From positions 68,862,841 through 68,926,840 of the forward strand of contig NC_092048.1 in NCBI RefSeq assembly GCF_003086295.3: DNA of 64,000 nt. The letters are read 5' to 3'. This document shows, piece by piece, positions 10,770-22,249 of this stretch. This DNA is from Arachis hypogaea. Taxonomy: Eukaryota > Streptophyta > Magnoliopsida > Fabales > Fabaceae. Position 1 is the stretch's first letter. Each line of letters opens with the position of its first letter. Made by a program: the position numbers and the translations under genes. Under the pieces are notes generated by a model, which worked only from the letters and a program-made list of their open reading frames with translations, was not told where the DNA came from and did no database searches.

Positions 10770-11157
10770 GACTTCTTTGAAGTTGCTGAGATAGTTTGTG
10801 GATCAGTAGATCCATCATAGGGATCCATGTTGGGATGTTGAAAACTTTTTGGAACCTTTGCACGCATGACCTCTTTAGAAAAAAGATCATCCCCTCCAAT
10901 GAAGATTGGGCCTTTGTCACCCCGACTTTCTTTTTCGTTTGGATCGGATTCCAGTTTTCTTTCTGGAAGACATCCATCTTTATTGGTGTGCAAACAACAT
11001 CAAATTCTACCACAGGAATATTTCTTTCCATATTCATTGGCAGTGATATAATTTGTGAGCAACCAACGAAAGATGTACCATGAGAATTTTTTGTGTTATT
11101 CACTGCTCTGTTGTAATTGACATGTGAATCCACCGAAGAAAAAACTGGTTTCATCAC
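10770..11157 (-). pseudogene. gag: gag N-terminal fragment of element C
   Basis: One minus frame (from 10993) reads VMRAKVPKSFQHPNMDPYDG followed by STDP, clearly homologous to the capsid entry of B (KIPKDFKLPDMILYDG). Upstream the sequence is disrupted and needs another frame. A possible original start (MADDQQNGW) lies near 11924, just after the primer site, and meets a stop after 12 codons. The gag is cut within the capsid domain. Non-functional. Confidence 0.6.
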
Positions 11158-11459
11158 TCCATTGTCAGATTAGATTGCATTCAAATTGGCTGATGCTGCT
11201 TTTTTTTGGCATAAGTTGAAAAGAAAGGTTTCATTGTTTTTATCAACAATGTTTTCCCTTCTTTCTTCAATTACTGACAAATATGGGATATTTTATTTAT
11301 TTATAAAATCTATGTATATGCAACTGCTCCATTCAATGAGTGGGTATCATGAATTTTTCCAAAATTGTAAGTCGGCACAGATGTTATTGTCCATCTTATT
11401 TCACGAAGAGGTTGGGATTAGTCACGTTCCCTTTTTCTTTTTTTTTTTCATTTTTTTAC

Positions 11460-11692
11460 GTAACTTCTTTTGCCAATTGAATTTTTTGAATTGATGAAAA
11501 TTCTTTTATTCAATTAGCTTTCGAGTTCGTTTTTTTTCACGTAACTTCTTTTGCCAATTGAATTTTCTGAATTGAAAATTCTTTTATTCAATTGGCTTTC
11601 GAGTTCGTCTTTTTTTTCCATGTAACTTCTTTTACCAATTAAATTTTCTAAATTGAAAATTCTTTTATTCAATTGGCTTTCGAGTTCGTTTT
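11460..11692. repeat. Three tandem copies of an 80-bp unit in the leader of C
   Basis: Copies begin at 11460, 11541 and 11621, starting GTAACTTCTTTTRCCAATT and ending CTTTCGAGTTCGT. Each contains an inverted pair, CCAATTGAAT and ATTCAATTGG, so each can form a hairpin. Copy 3 has lost part of the symmetry. Confidence 0.85.
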
Positions 11693-11945
11693 GGTTTGCT
11701 TTCTACAATGGCCTTGGGATGGTGCTTTCTTCTCTTTTGTTTGATTTAATCCAATTTAACTGTAGAAGTAGAATCATCATCCTTATTTGATATCCTCTGC
11801 CCATTGGGAAAAGTTTTTATGGATTTCTGGTATCCATAAAAACTGTATTCCAGCTTCTTTTTAACATGCTTGCATCTTATTTATGTCAAGTGGTTGTCCA
11901 ACCATTTTGTTGATCATCCGCCATTATCAAGGATTGAGCTCCAGG

Positions 11946-11963
11946 TCCCCGGCAACGGCGCCA
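11946..11963 (-). other. Primer-binding site of C
   Basis: The minus strand reads TGGCGCCGTTGCCGGGGA, an exact match to the tRNA-Asp(GUC) 3' end complement. Confidence 0.9.
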
Positions 11964-11964
11964 A

Positions 11965-12500
11965 TGTTCCGATGCTTACCTAGAACCGGATGGTTGGACT
12001 TGAATGAGAGACCCAAACGCTAAAGGAAGGTGGTCTCCGACTTGTTCTACGTCGGGGAGCCGTCATCCGAGTTGTGTGTTCCAAGAGATGGGGGGTGGTA
12101 CCTGCAAAGACACTCTGATGCCTAAGTCAGCATGGGGTTAAGCAGGTTTAGAATGTATTGGAACTTAGTGATACCTGAGGAGTGTCAGTGTATTTATAGT
12201 GGTGAACCAATAACCACCGTTGGAGTAGTGCCACCTTTTTAGGTGGATAACCGTCCCTTTTATCTAGGAATTGTTGGGATATGGCTTCTAGAAATGGGTT
12301 GAGAGATTTTAGGGGCAGTTACTTATTTTAATAAGTGTTATCTGCCAGCTATCTCTTGAACTCGACTTCTTTAGAAAGAAGTCTGTGTTGAGTCCGACCT
12401 CTTCTGAAGAGGTCAGTGAATAATGAAGGCCAATTATCTTTGGATTGGGCCTTTTGGTGTATTTGGACCTGGGCCATAGCGTTGGGTCTGGGTAGGAACA
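11965..12500 (-). repeat. 5' LTR of element C, 536 bp
   Basis: The plus-strand ends TGTTCC and GGAACA are perfect inverted ends. Same length as LTR B and recognisably similar along its length. TATAAATA occurs on the minus strand at 12191-12198. The flank is GATAG at 12501-12505. Confidence 0.8.
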
Positions 12501-13690
12501 GATAGTTTATTAAGTTTTTAAATAATTGTTAGATCAGAAGAACAATAAACTATACTTGAAAAGAAAGTGTTTGAGGCATATAACTAGTTTAGAATAATTT
12601 TAAAAAAATACTTTTTAAAATACATAAACAACTCAAACAAGATAAACAAAAAAGAAATATAGTTAAAAAGAAGAATTTAATTTTAATTCATTTATAGTAA
12701 AAATGTTCGAGATTCGACCCGTTTCGAAATTTGGTTTGTATCTAGGGTATATTTTATTATGGCTTTGTTATTTTTATTGGTGTCATTTTCGGATTAGATT
12801 TGGCTTATGCTTTGAGTCACTCCGCCTAATCTAAAATTTTTTATAGTAAAAATATATTTATTTTAGAACAAAATTAGTAATGTCATATTATACTTCTATA
12901 CTTCAATTAATATTTTTTATATTATACATCTATACGGTACTATTTTTGTTTTAAGATAATTTATTTTTGGTATAAATATCATATAACATTTGTTAAATTT
13001 AATTTCCAAATGTAAAGTTTTATTACTTTATTATATAAAATTTATAAATTTGTATACACTAATTTTACATCGGGTCAACCTGGTTTAACTCAGTTTATTT
13101 CAAGTTAGTTTTGGACTTGGTCAAAATAGACCTAGTGTCCTTTTAAGGTCGAATCCGAGTCTAATTAAGCACATCCCCGTCCATGAATACCCTTAACTGA
13201 CAATGTAAAATATTTTACACAGTTGTATAATCATATCTATTTTTTTAGATGATCATTCATGTAGACAATGTAAAAGTTATTTTTGCTGACACGATATTAT
13301 GTTATTAGACCATCTCGAGTAGGAACTTATCTTAATTCCTATTTGTGGTCCATTTGTTAAAAAAATAACTCCACATTATTTGTTGTGTCATAAACAGTAA
13401 ATAGAAACTCAAAATATTTCTTTCTTCTTCATTAAAAGGAATTAAATTTAGTCCCCTATTGTGGTCCTACTTAATTAATTATTTTATAATCTTAATTAAA
13501 ATTTATAAATTAAAAATTAATTCACTATTAAAAAATAGTTAATATTCAAAAAAATTTCAATAACTTCATAAATAATAATATACACAATATATAATTCGAA
13601 CTAAAACTAATTTGCAACATTATTTAATATAAAAAAATAGTTAAACTCTATCGTTGACCATACGCATTATAAAATTGCCATGTGTTCAAT
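12501..13690. other. AT-rich spacer without recognisable genes
   Basis: Low-complexity A/T sequence. GACAATGTAAAA occurs twice as a direct repeat (near 13200 and 13265), and TATTTGTGGTCC and CTATTGTGGTCC recur near 13350 and 13455. I looked for inverted ends that would define a MITE and found none I trust. Confidence 0.4.
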
Positions 13691-15123
13691 TAAGCCCTCT
13701 TTCAATCCTTGTGTTCATTTATTTGAAGTTTACAGAGATCAATTCATGATAAATCATATATAATTGAATTTCAATTTCTTGACAAACCAATTTCTCTTTA
13801 ATTAACTAACCGCCAATTTCTTGGTCAAAGAGGTTAAGCACAAATCCGATTTAGATTCAAATAAGATTCAAAAGTAATTCTTAGATTAAATTATATGCCA
13901 CGTATTCAATCTAGTTCTAGACAATTGAAACTTACAAGAAAGCATAATTTCCATAAGTTTTCTAACCCGAATTATATGCCACTTATTCAAAACAAGAGAA
14001 ATTGAAAATTATAAAGTGTTGCACACTCTTTGAAATACTATTCCTAGTTAAATCAAAAAGTCATGAGAAAGAGTTTTCAAGCTAATTTCAATATTAAATT
14101 TTCAAAAGCAATACTAGAATCCAAAACAGAGTTAGAATATTTTCCAACAATTCTAATCTTTAGGGATGAAGAACGAAAACTCAATCATAGAATAGATCAA
14201 TGTATAAACCTCAAACAAAATAAAATACTTAAATTAATAATCCATAAAAGAGATCAACAAAGCTCCTAACCTTAACAGAGGAGATTAGTTTCTCATAGTG
14301 TAAAGAAAACAAAAACTAGGATTGTGGAATAAGGTCCAAGATGAGATGTCTGTGGAATAGTTCCTGGACTTATTTAAATTCTAACCTAAACCTACTTTTA
14401 ATTTCAAAACAAAATCAAATCTTTTCCTAATTAATTTAAAACAAAGAGTGATCTTCTTCTTTTTTTTTAATTGAGATCCAAAACTTGGTATGCTACTTTG
14501 TTGAAATCATGGGCTTGTAACTTTGATCTTGGGCTTGAATGAAGTGGCTTGACACTTGGATGATTTGCATGACACTTCAAGGTGTATTAGTGGTCACTGG
14601 GAGTTGGCCCAAAGTGGCATGTGAATGTCGTGCATGGGCATGCCACTTGAGATTGTTTTGGAGGCATGGAAGTCACTAAAAAGTTGGCCCAGCGTGCCAC
14701 GTCAAGAAGCGGCATGGCATGCCCATTCAGCTAGTCCTTGGGCATTGTTGAAGACGTGGAGGATGTGTACACGCCCACTTCATGGTGTTGCAGGCGTGTG
14801 GGCTGGTGTTTTGGTGCATGGCATGCCAGTGGTGCATGGTGCTTGCCGTGGATGGGCATGTATGGAGTAGGTACGCCTTCGATGGTGGTTGATGGAAATG
14901 AGGGGGTGTTACCTTTGCGTGTAGGATGTTTGCACGCCCTTGCTTGGAGGTGGATGAAAGCTCCTGGATGTTGGCCCAAGGTGCCACGCCACGCCCAAAG
15001 AAGGAATTTCACAGGCGTGTAGGATTGGTTTTGGCTGTGTAACCCGGCGTGCCACGCCGGTTTTGCTCGCTGCTTTTATGAGCTGAAAGATGAGGGTCAT
15101 TTGTAGCCCAAAATGAACGACCA
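13690..15123 (-). repeat. Element D: LTR-like fragment with GGCGTGCCACGCC palindromes
   Basis: Layout resembles the LTR of element L: words about fixing plant-LTR-like text such as GACAAACCAATTTC, then a leader-like stretch, then a GC-rich block (14600-15060) with repeated GCATGCCAC, GTGCCACG and GGCGTGCCACGCC words. It is cut at 15123 where LTR E begins. The left boundary is uncertain. The open frames in both strands over 14625-15022 are by-products of the GC-rich repeats. Confidence 0.5.
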
Positions 15124-16601
15124 TGATAAACCACTATTTTATGGTTTATCTTGTGCTAAATTGAATGGTTTTTATCATTTCTTTGCACACTTATTCATGT
15201 AATTCGCATGTTTTACATTTGTCTTCCTGATTTTATTCTATGATTGAAAACTTACTTCCTAAGCCTTTAAATTGTCAATTTTTAATTCCCCTTTATACCT
15301 TTCTATGCTGTGATCTATGTGTTAAGTGTTTTCAGGCTTTATAGTGCAGGAATTGCCTAGAAGACAGAAAGGAAGCTTACAAAAATAGAAGGAACATAAG
15401 AAACTAAGGAGCTGACCAGCAAGGATCGATGCGCACGCATGGCTCACGCGTGCGCGTGACTTGGAGCTTTTCACAGTGACGCGTACGCATAACTGACACG
15501 TACACGTGACAAGCGAAGTCGTACATCGACGCGTACGCGTGACTGACGCGTACGCGTGATGTGCGCGACGTGCTGCAACTTCAGAAGATGCTGGGGGCAA
15601 TTTTGGGCCGAATTTGGACCCAATTTTCGGCCCAGAAACACAGACTAGAGTCAGGAGACATCAGAGACTCAACACACATTCACATTCACTTAGTTTTAGT
15701 TTTAGTTTTGAATCTTAGAGAGAAAAACACTACTTCCTCTGGGGTTCTTCACATTTTTAGATTTTTAGTTTTATGCTTTTGGATTGGATCTTGAGAGAGT
15801 TACTACCTCCGTTTGAAGTCTCTATCATTATAGTTTGCTTTCTTATTTCCTTACTCTTTTGCTTTCCATTGAGTTTGTTCAGAGTTACATATGGATATCT
15901 TTGATTTTGGAAATTATTAATACAAGCGTTATTTTTACATTTAATTTCCTTTTTTGTTTGATTATTTAATTACCATGTCTCCTTCCTACTCCCTTTGCAT
16001 GTTTGCAAAAATGGCATCCATGTCAATGGAGTAAACTCCCAACTTGACTTTGGAGTTGATTAATAGGAGACCCTTGAGTAGGAATACTCAAGTGTTAATG
16101 TGTAATTGGAAGTTGTTGGCTGGCTCTCCAGTCACTAACTCTAATCCTTCCATAGGAAGGGATTAGAACTTGTGAATCAGAGTTGGTTTAGTTACTTGAC
16201 TTTTCTTTATTAGGTAAAGGATAACTAAGTAGAAGCAACAACCTCTTACTATTACACTTGGAAAAATTCAACAAGGATAGAAATTTCGATTAATCTTCTC
16301 CTAGTCAAGGCTTTTTATTTCAAATATATAAAACCTCTTGTTTATTTTGATTGCTTTAATTGATAGTCATTTATTTTAGTGTTCTCCAACTCTAAAAATT
16401 CTTAGAAAAATCCTGACCAATAAATTGCACTCTTTTGTCAACTCGTTGGGAGACGACGACCTGGGAATTCTACTCCCAGTTAATTGATTCTAATTTGTGA
16501 CAACTCTTTTTAAATTGATAAGCAGAATTTTCGTTGGTTAAGAATTGTACTTGCAACGTTATTCTCATTATAAATTCTTAACCGGCATTTTCTGCCCGTC
16601 A
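15124..16601 (+). repeat. 5' LTR of element E, 1478 bp
   Basis: Begins TGATAAACCACTATTTTATGG and ends CCGTCA before the primer site. It shares its start and layout with LTR N (59833-61260). It holds three doublets of an ACGCGTACGCGT-type palindrome beginning at 15428, 15478 and 15528, exactly 50 bases apart. Within each doublet the second word follows about 16 bases later. Confidence 0.85.
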
Positions 16602-16606
16602 ATTTT

Positions 16607-16624
16607 TAGCGCCGTTGCCGGGGA
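16607..16624 (+). other. Primer-binding site of E
   Basis: TAGCGCCGTTGCCGGGGA, one base from the tRNA-Asp(GUC) complement, six bases after the LTR end. Confidence 0.85.
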
Positions 16625-16761
16625 GTTGCAACAGTGTGCTAAATTATTGGTTGGTGTAAATATTTTTATATTTGCATCTTTGCATTTTTATTCTATTTTC
16701 AGTTTAATTTTTCTTAATATATTTTATTTTATTACCACGAGCTCTATGTTTCTTTCATTGA

Positions 16762-18700
16762 ATGACGCGTTCGTTGCCGGATCCGAACTTAGCCGCGTTT
16801 GATCCTGAAATTGAAAAAACTATTTCACGTATTAGGCGAGCTTGGCGTTGGTTAGCCTCTGAGGGTGGTGAAGTGGTTTCTACCAATTCACCAGTCTTGT
16901 TTGAGGGTGAATCTGAAGCGTCACTTGAGGAAGAAACAATCTCTTCTTCTACTGATTCTATTGATTTACGCGCAGGTGATATGGCGGAGCCCAGAAGGAT
17001 TACTCTCCAAGAAGCAGGAGCTCTGAACTTTACACTGCAACCATATCAAACGCGTCATCCCAATTTGGCTGTAGATTTTGAACTGAAGACCGCTTTAATT
17101 AATTTACTGCCCAAGTTTCATAGCCTACCTGCTCAAGAGCCTATCAAGCACCTCAGAGATTTTCAGACAGCCTACTCAACTACTAGGCGTCATGGTGCGG
17201 ATGAGGTTACTATATGGCTATATGCCTTCCCATTTTCTCTTGAGGGAAAGACAAGGGAGTGGTTCTACACTCAACCTGAAGAAGTTATTACTAATTGGGA
17301 TCTGCTCAGAAGGGAATTCCTGGACAAGTTCTTTCTAGATGAAGTTACAGATAGACTGAGAAAAGAAATCTCATGCATTATCCAAGGAGAATCAGAGACT
17401 CTTTACGAGTATTAGAAGTGTTTCAGGAATCTCCTAGACTCATATCCCCATTATACGATTGACCAGTTAGTGTTGATTAGCTATTTCTGCCAAGGCTTGA
17501 AGCCTCAAGACAAGACACTTTTAGATGCTGTGAGTAATGGCTCTATGACTAAGTACAAGACGGCGACAGAAGTGTGGCAACTGATCACTGATCTAGCTGA
17601 GTCTACCCGAAATACAAGGCACAGGAACAACCATCCCAAGGTGATTGCGGAGGTTTCCTCTAGTAGTGAGATAGCTGCTCTCACAAAGACTCTAGAAGAG
17701 ATGACCAGTATACTGAAGCAGCTCCAGCTGAATCAACAACAACCTCAGCCTCCTCTACAACAACAATGTCAATAATTGGTTCCTCAGAGAGTGTGTGGAA
17801 TATGTGCCTACTATTCCCACTACACTGACGAATATCCTCAACTCCAATAAGAAGACAACACCTTGGCAGCTACTAATAATTACTACAACCGCCAGAATCA
17901 AGGGTACTCTCAATAAGGCGGTAATTATAACCAAGGTGAGAACTATAATCAGGGTTGGCAAGACAACTCTAACCAGGGATGGAGAGATAATTCCAACCAA
18001 GGGTGGAGAGGCCATTCCAACCAAGGATGGAGGGACAACTACAATTAAGGAGGCAGAGATAACTGTGAAAATCAGAGATGGAACAACAACAATAATCAGC
18101 AGAACCGGTATCAGCAGAACCCCCCATACCAACAGCAGAACCAAGGCCAGACCTACCGAGCGCCTCACCAAAGGCAAGCCCAAGTGCCTCAAAACAACCA
18201 ACAGTAAGCCCTTCAAATTACTTATCCCATTTCCTCCTCTAATGATGAGATGCTTCGCTCTATTGCGTAAGGACAAAAAGACCTTCAAAATACAATTAAC
18301 TCTGCCATAAATGGTCTTAACTCCACTTTACAAGCTCTCATCTCTCAGTTGGAACCACCTTCTACCCCTCAATAATCAGCCTTCAAGCTCAAATGCACTT
18401 CCTTCTCAAGCCTTACCTAACCCCAAAGGTGGAATCAATGCCATTACTTTGAGGTCCGGAACCACATTGCAAGAGAGGAGTCATGAGGAGCCAAGCTCAA
18501 AAGAAGACATTCAAGTTGAAGACATTGTTGAGGTAGAGGATATTGAAGAAGAGGATGGAGTACAAGACATCGTTGAAGAAGAAGCGGCTCAACCAAGGAA
18601 TGGAGTACCAAAGGAAGATGAATTTACAAGAGAAGCCATTCCTATTCCTTTTTCACACCTTGCTAAGAAATCCAGAAAGCAGATGGAGCTAGACCCCAAT
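16762..18700 (+). pseudogene. gag: gag of element E, heavily mutated
   Basis: Starts MTRSLPDPNL at 16762. The capsid domain is plain (FHSLPAQEPIKHLRDFQTAY, AFPFSLEGKTREWFYTQPEE, FLDKFFLDEVTDRLRKEI). Stops in the same frame are TAG at 17413-17415 (from TGG), TAA at 17773-17775, and more near 17850, 17920, 18050, 18210 and 18270, several from CAA. A zinc knuckle near 17790-17840 keeps the first Cys pair and the His, but the last Cys is Tyr. A repeated Asn/Gln/Gly-Trp stretch follows (about 17930-18050). The reading shifts frame near 18375, recovers the conserved AITLRSG motif, and shifts again near 18697 into protease. The open frame at 17795-18310 is out of register and not real. Confidence 0.8.
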
Positions 18701-19589
18701 GGTGGAGATCTTCAAAAAGGTTGAGGTAACCATTCCCCTTTTTGACGCTATTCGCCATGTACCTATGTATGCTAAGTTTCTAAAAGATTTATGCATGAAT
18801 AAAGATAAAATACATGATTTAGAAACTATTTCTCTAGGTAGCTCTATTTCTGCTTTAATGGGTGCCATACCGGAAAAATATGGTGATCCGGGTCCATGCA
18901 TGGTTACTTGTACTATTGAGTGTGTACAATTTTTTGACTGCATGTGTGATTTAGGTGCATATATTAGTATTATGCCATTATCTGTATATGATGCTTTGAA
19001 GCTCCCTCCCTTAAAAAGGTCGGCAACACGTTTTGTTTTGGCAGATAAGAGCATAATCTCCGTGGTTGGAATTGCTGAGGACGTGTTGGTGAGCATTAAG
19101 GGGTTGACATTCTCTATTGACTTCTACATTTTGGAGATGCCGCCTAATGACTCAGGAAGACCATCCTCCATCCTTCTTGGAAGGCCATTTCTAAAGACTT
19201 CAAGGTTCAAATTAGATGCCTTCTCAGGAACTTACTCTTTTGAGATAGATGGCAAAGCAGTGAGCTTCAACCTGGATGAAGCTATGAAGCACCTCCCGGA
19301 AGATCACTCCATCTTCCAGTGTGACATTATTGATGAGACCGTGGCTGAAGTCCACCAAGAAGAAGTAGAAGAGGTGCACATGGAGGAAGGTGCAAGTGTG
19401 GAGAAACCCTCTGAGCTTACTGAAGATACCTTGCCACCATCAATGGCTCCAAATGATCAAGTGCCTAGCCATGAGCAGAAAATGGAGTTGAAGCCCCTTC
19501 TACCCCACCTCAAGTATGCTTACCTTGAGGATAATCAGAAGCTCCCAGTTATCATTGCAAGGGAACTCACTTCCCAACAAGAGGAGTAG
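18699..19589 (+). pseudogene. pro: Protease region of element E
   Basis: The N-terminal linker (MYAKFLKDLC) is typical of the lineage. Then comes a retropepsin with the catalytic Asp in CDLGAYISIMPLSVYD; D is at 18948-18950, and the usual DLGAS is changed to DLGAY. The flap and tail follow (SSILLGRPFLKTSRFKLDAF) and an acidic connection to the reverse transcriptase. It ends at a TAG at 19587-19589, after which the same frame continues. Confidence 0.8.
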
Positions 19590-21263
19590 TTGCTTAGTGT
19601 GTTGAGAAGACACAAGAAAGCTATTGGGTGGAGCTTGGCAGATATAGTAGGCATCAGTCCTCAAGTCTGTGAGCAGTGTATATTTTTAGAAGAAGGAGCA
19701 AGGCCTGTCCGTCAGCCTCAGAGGTGGTTGAACCCCACCATTTTAGAAGTTGTCAAGAAGGAAGTGACCAAACTGCTTGAAGCTGACATCATCTATCCAA
19801 TCTCGGATAGTGAATGGGTTAGCCCAGTACAAGTGGTACCAAAGAAGTATGGCATCACAACAGTGAAGAATGAGCATGGGGAACTCATAGCGACTAGAGT
19901 GCAGAACTCCTAGAGGGTGTGCATTGATTATAGGTGTCTCAACCAGGCCACTCGCAAGGATCACTACCCACTGCCTTTCATCGATCAAATGCTTGATCAC
20001 CTGTCAGGTAAATCACACTACTATTTCCTAGATGGTTACACTGGCTATTTTCAAATTCATATAGCTCCTGAAGATCAGGAGAAAACTACTTTTGCATGTC
20101 CCTTTGGAATGTATGCATATAAGAGAATGCCTTTTGGCTTATGTAATGCACCGGCTACGTTTCAAAGATGCATGATGAGTATTTTCTCAGATCTTCTTGA
20201 GAACTGTATGGAAGTTTTCATGGATGACTTTAGTATGTATGGTGATTCATTCAATCTTTGCTTGGATAGTTTAGCTAGAGTATTAGACAGGTGTGTTAGT
20301 TCAAACCTTGTATTGAATTTTGAAAAATGTCATTTTATGGTAAAACAAGGTATTGTTCTAGGACATGTTTCTAATACTGGCATTTCAGTAAATCCAGCAA
20401 AGGTAGATGTTATTTCTGGTTTACCTTACCCCTCTTCCGTGAGGGAAGTCCATTCATTTCTTGGTCATGCAGGTTTCTACCGGCGATTTATCAAGGACTT
20501 CAGTAAGGTAGCACTGCCTTTATCCCGACTGCTGCAGAAGGACGTTGAGTTCGAGCTGAGTGAGGACTGCATGGAAGCGTTTGATAAGCTGAAGATCGCC
20601 TTGACCCAAGCCCCTATTGTGAGAGGGCCCGACTGGAGTCAACCATTTGAGATAATGTGTGACGCATCCAATTATGCAGTAGGAGCGGCGCTGGCTCAGC
20701 GTGAAGGTAAGGACCCTTTTATAATTGCTTATGCTTCGAAGACCTTAGACGCTGCTTAGTCTAATTATACTACCACTGAAAAAGAGCTTCTGTCTATTGT
20801 TTTTGCTCTGGATAAATTCTGAGCCTACTTACTTGGTACTAAGATGGTAGTATACTCAGACCATGCAGGCCTAAAATATTTGTTAGCTAAAAAAGAGTCC
20901 AAACCAAGGTTAATACGTTGGATATTGTTGCTGCAAGAATTTAATTTAGAAATCAAAGATAGGAGTGGTTCCGAAAATTTAGTGGCAGACCACTTGAGTC
21001 GCCTGGAGCACATTAAAAATGACTCCACTCCTATCAATGATGCTTTTCCATTTGATGGCTTGCACGCAATATCTGAGGTAGTGCCTTGGTACGCACCTAT
21101 AGCTAATTATTTGGTTAGTCGTACCTTCCCTCCTAATTTTACTAAGCATCAAAGGGACAAGCTTAAAACCGAGTCCAAATATTATATATGGGATGACCCA
21201 TATTTATGGAGATCTGGTGCTGACCAAATAATTAGAAGGTGTGTGCCACAATCAGAATTCTAG
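19590..21263 (+). pseudogene. pol: Reverse transcriptase and RNase H of element E
   Basis: The frame is the same as protease to 19913, interrupted by TAG (19911-19913, within the CIDYR entry), TAG (20757-20759), TGA (20821-20823, probably from CGA) and TAG (21261-21263). Motifs: LNPTILEVVKKEV, PISDSEWVSPVQVVPK, CIDYRCLNQATRKDHYPLPF, MPFGLCNAPATFQRC and the catalytic FMDD at 20217-20228. RNase H begins at about 20650 with the catalytic Asp in MCDASNYAVG, and ends near VADHLSRLE. All catalytic aspartates that I can place are kept; only the stops inactivate it. Confidence 0.85.
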
Positions 21264-21580
21264 TCAATATTAGAGGCCTGTCACTCTTCTGAGAGTGGTG
21301 GATATTTTGGTCCTCAAAGAACAGCTAGAAAAATTTTAGATTGTGGATTCTGGTGGCCTACACTTTTTAGGGATACTACTGCTTTCTGTAAATCTTGCTT
21401 CCCATGCCAAAGGTTTGGGAATATATCCAAGAGGGATGATATGCCCCAACAACTTATGTTGTTCTGTGAAATTTTTTATGTTTGGGGTATTGACTTCATG
21501 AGTCCATTTCCAAACTCTAGTGGTTTTTTATACATATTGTTAGTTGTTGATTATGTATCTAAATGGGTGGAAGCAATTCC
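21264..21580 (+). pseudogene. int: Integrase of element E, left part
   Basis: Zinc-binding HHCC region followed by the start of the catalytic core (WGIDFMSPFP, first catalytic Asp near 21489). The second His of the HHCC motif appears as Tyr (GGYFGPQ), a C-to-T change. The reading stops in the KWVEAIP motif where insertion F begins at 21581. Confidence 0.8.
21576..21580 (+). other. Target-site duplication of F, left copy (ATTCC)
   Basis: ATTCC directly before TGTAACAACC; repeated at 32243-32247 directly after GGGTCGTTACA. Five bases is the usual duplication size for Ty3/gypsy insertions. Confidence 0.85.
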
Positions 21581-22249
21581 TGTAACAACCCTAGTTTTTG
21601 AAAATCAAATAAAATAGTTATTTGTGATTTATTTTATTTGTTGATAATTTTATTTTAAGAAAATTATTTTACTAAAGGTAATTAAATAGAGTTTCATGAT
21701 AATTGGAGTTTAAATTAATTAGAATTTTTGTATAATCTTTATTAGATATTTGGTATAATTGAAATTATAATTTTGATAATTGAAAAATAAGAAGAATTGT
21801 ATAATTTAATTTAAATAAATTCTATTTTGAATGAATTATGTGATTAATTTGAACTATTAGGAATTAATTTACTAGAAATTATTAGATTAATTTTTATAAA
21901 TACTTTATGTTTAAGCTAGTTAATATTTATGCACAATTTTTATCATAATTAGTTATTTTATAAATTGAAATTAAAGTTTCGGTGATAGAAAAATAATAGA
22001 AAGTTATATCATTCAATTTGAATAATTAATATTGAGTTTCAACTATATTTTATAAAAATGTGATTAATATGTTCATTTTATATTTTAAATTAGAAATAAT
22101 TGATTGAACTTAGCAATATGATGATAAATAATGTTTCTAAATATTTTTAATAGAGTACATTTGATTTTAAAATTATTCTACCCTCCAATTTTATCAAAAT
22201 ATCTATTCATATCTATCCATATTCTTTTATAAAATCCCTAATTTCTAAC

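Larger units (their letters stand above)
10770..12500 (-). mobile_element. Element C: Tat-type relic, 5' part only
   Basis: A 5' LTR (11965-12500), tRNA-Asp primer site (11946-11963), leader with an 80-bp tandem repeat, and the N-terminal part of gag, which stops near 10770 where the GAGGTCGG array begins. Pol is absent. LTR and primer site closely resemble those of B, so B and C belong to related families. Confidence 0.7.

Noticed and set aside
13190..13480. Possible MITE in the AT-rich spacer
   Set aside because: The repeated words (GACAATGTAAAA; TATTTGTGGTCC) are direct and not inverted, and I find no target duplication.
14625..15124. Overlapping frames of 70-94 codons on both strands
   Set aside because: By-products of GC-rich GGCGTGCCACGCC repeats in an LTR-like fragment.
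17795..18310. 171-codon frame in element E
   Set aside because: Out of register with gag; the gag frame with zinc knuckle and Asn/Gln-Trp repeats runs through the same bases with stops.
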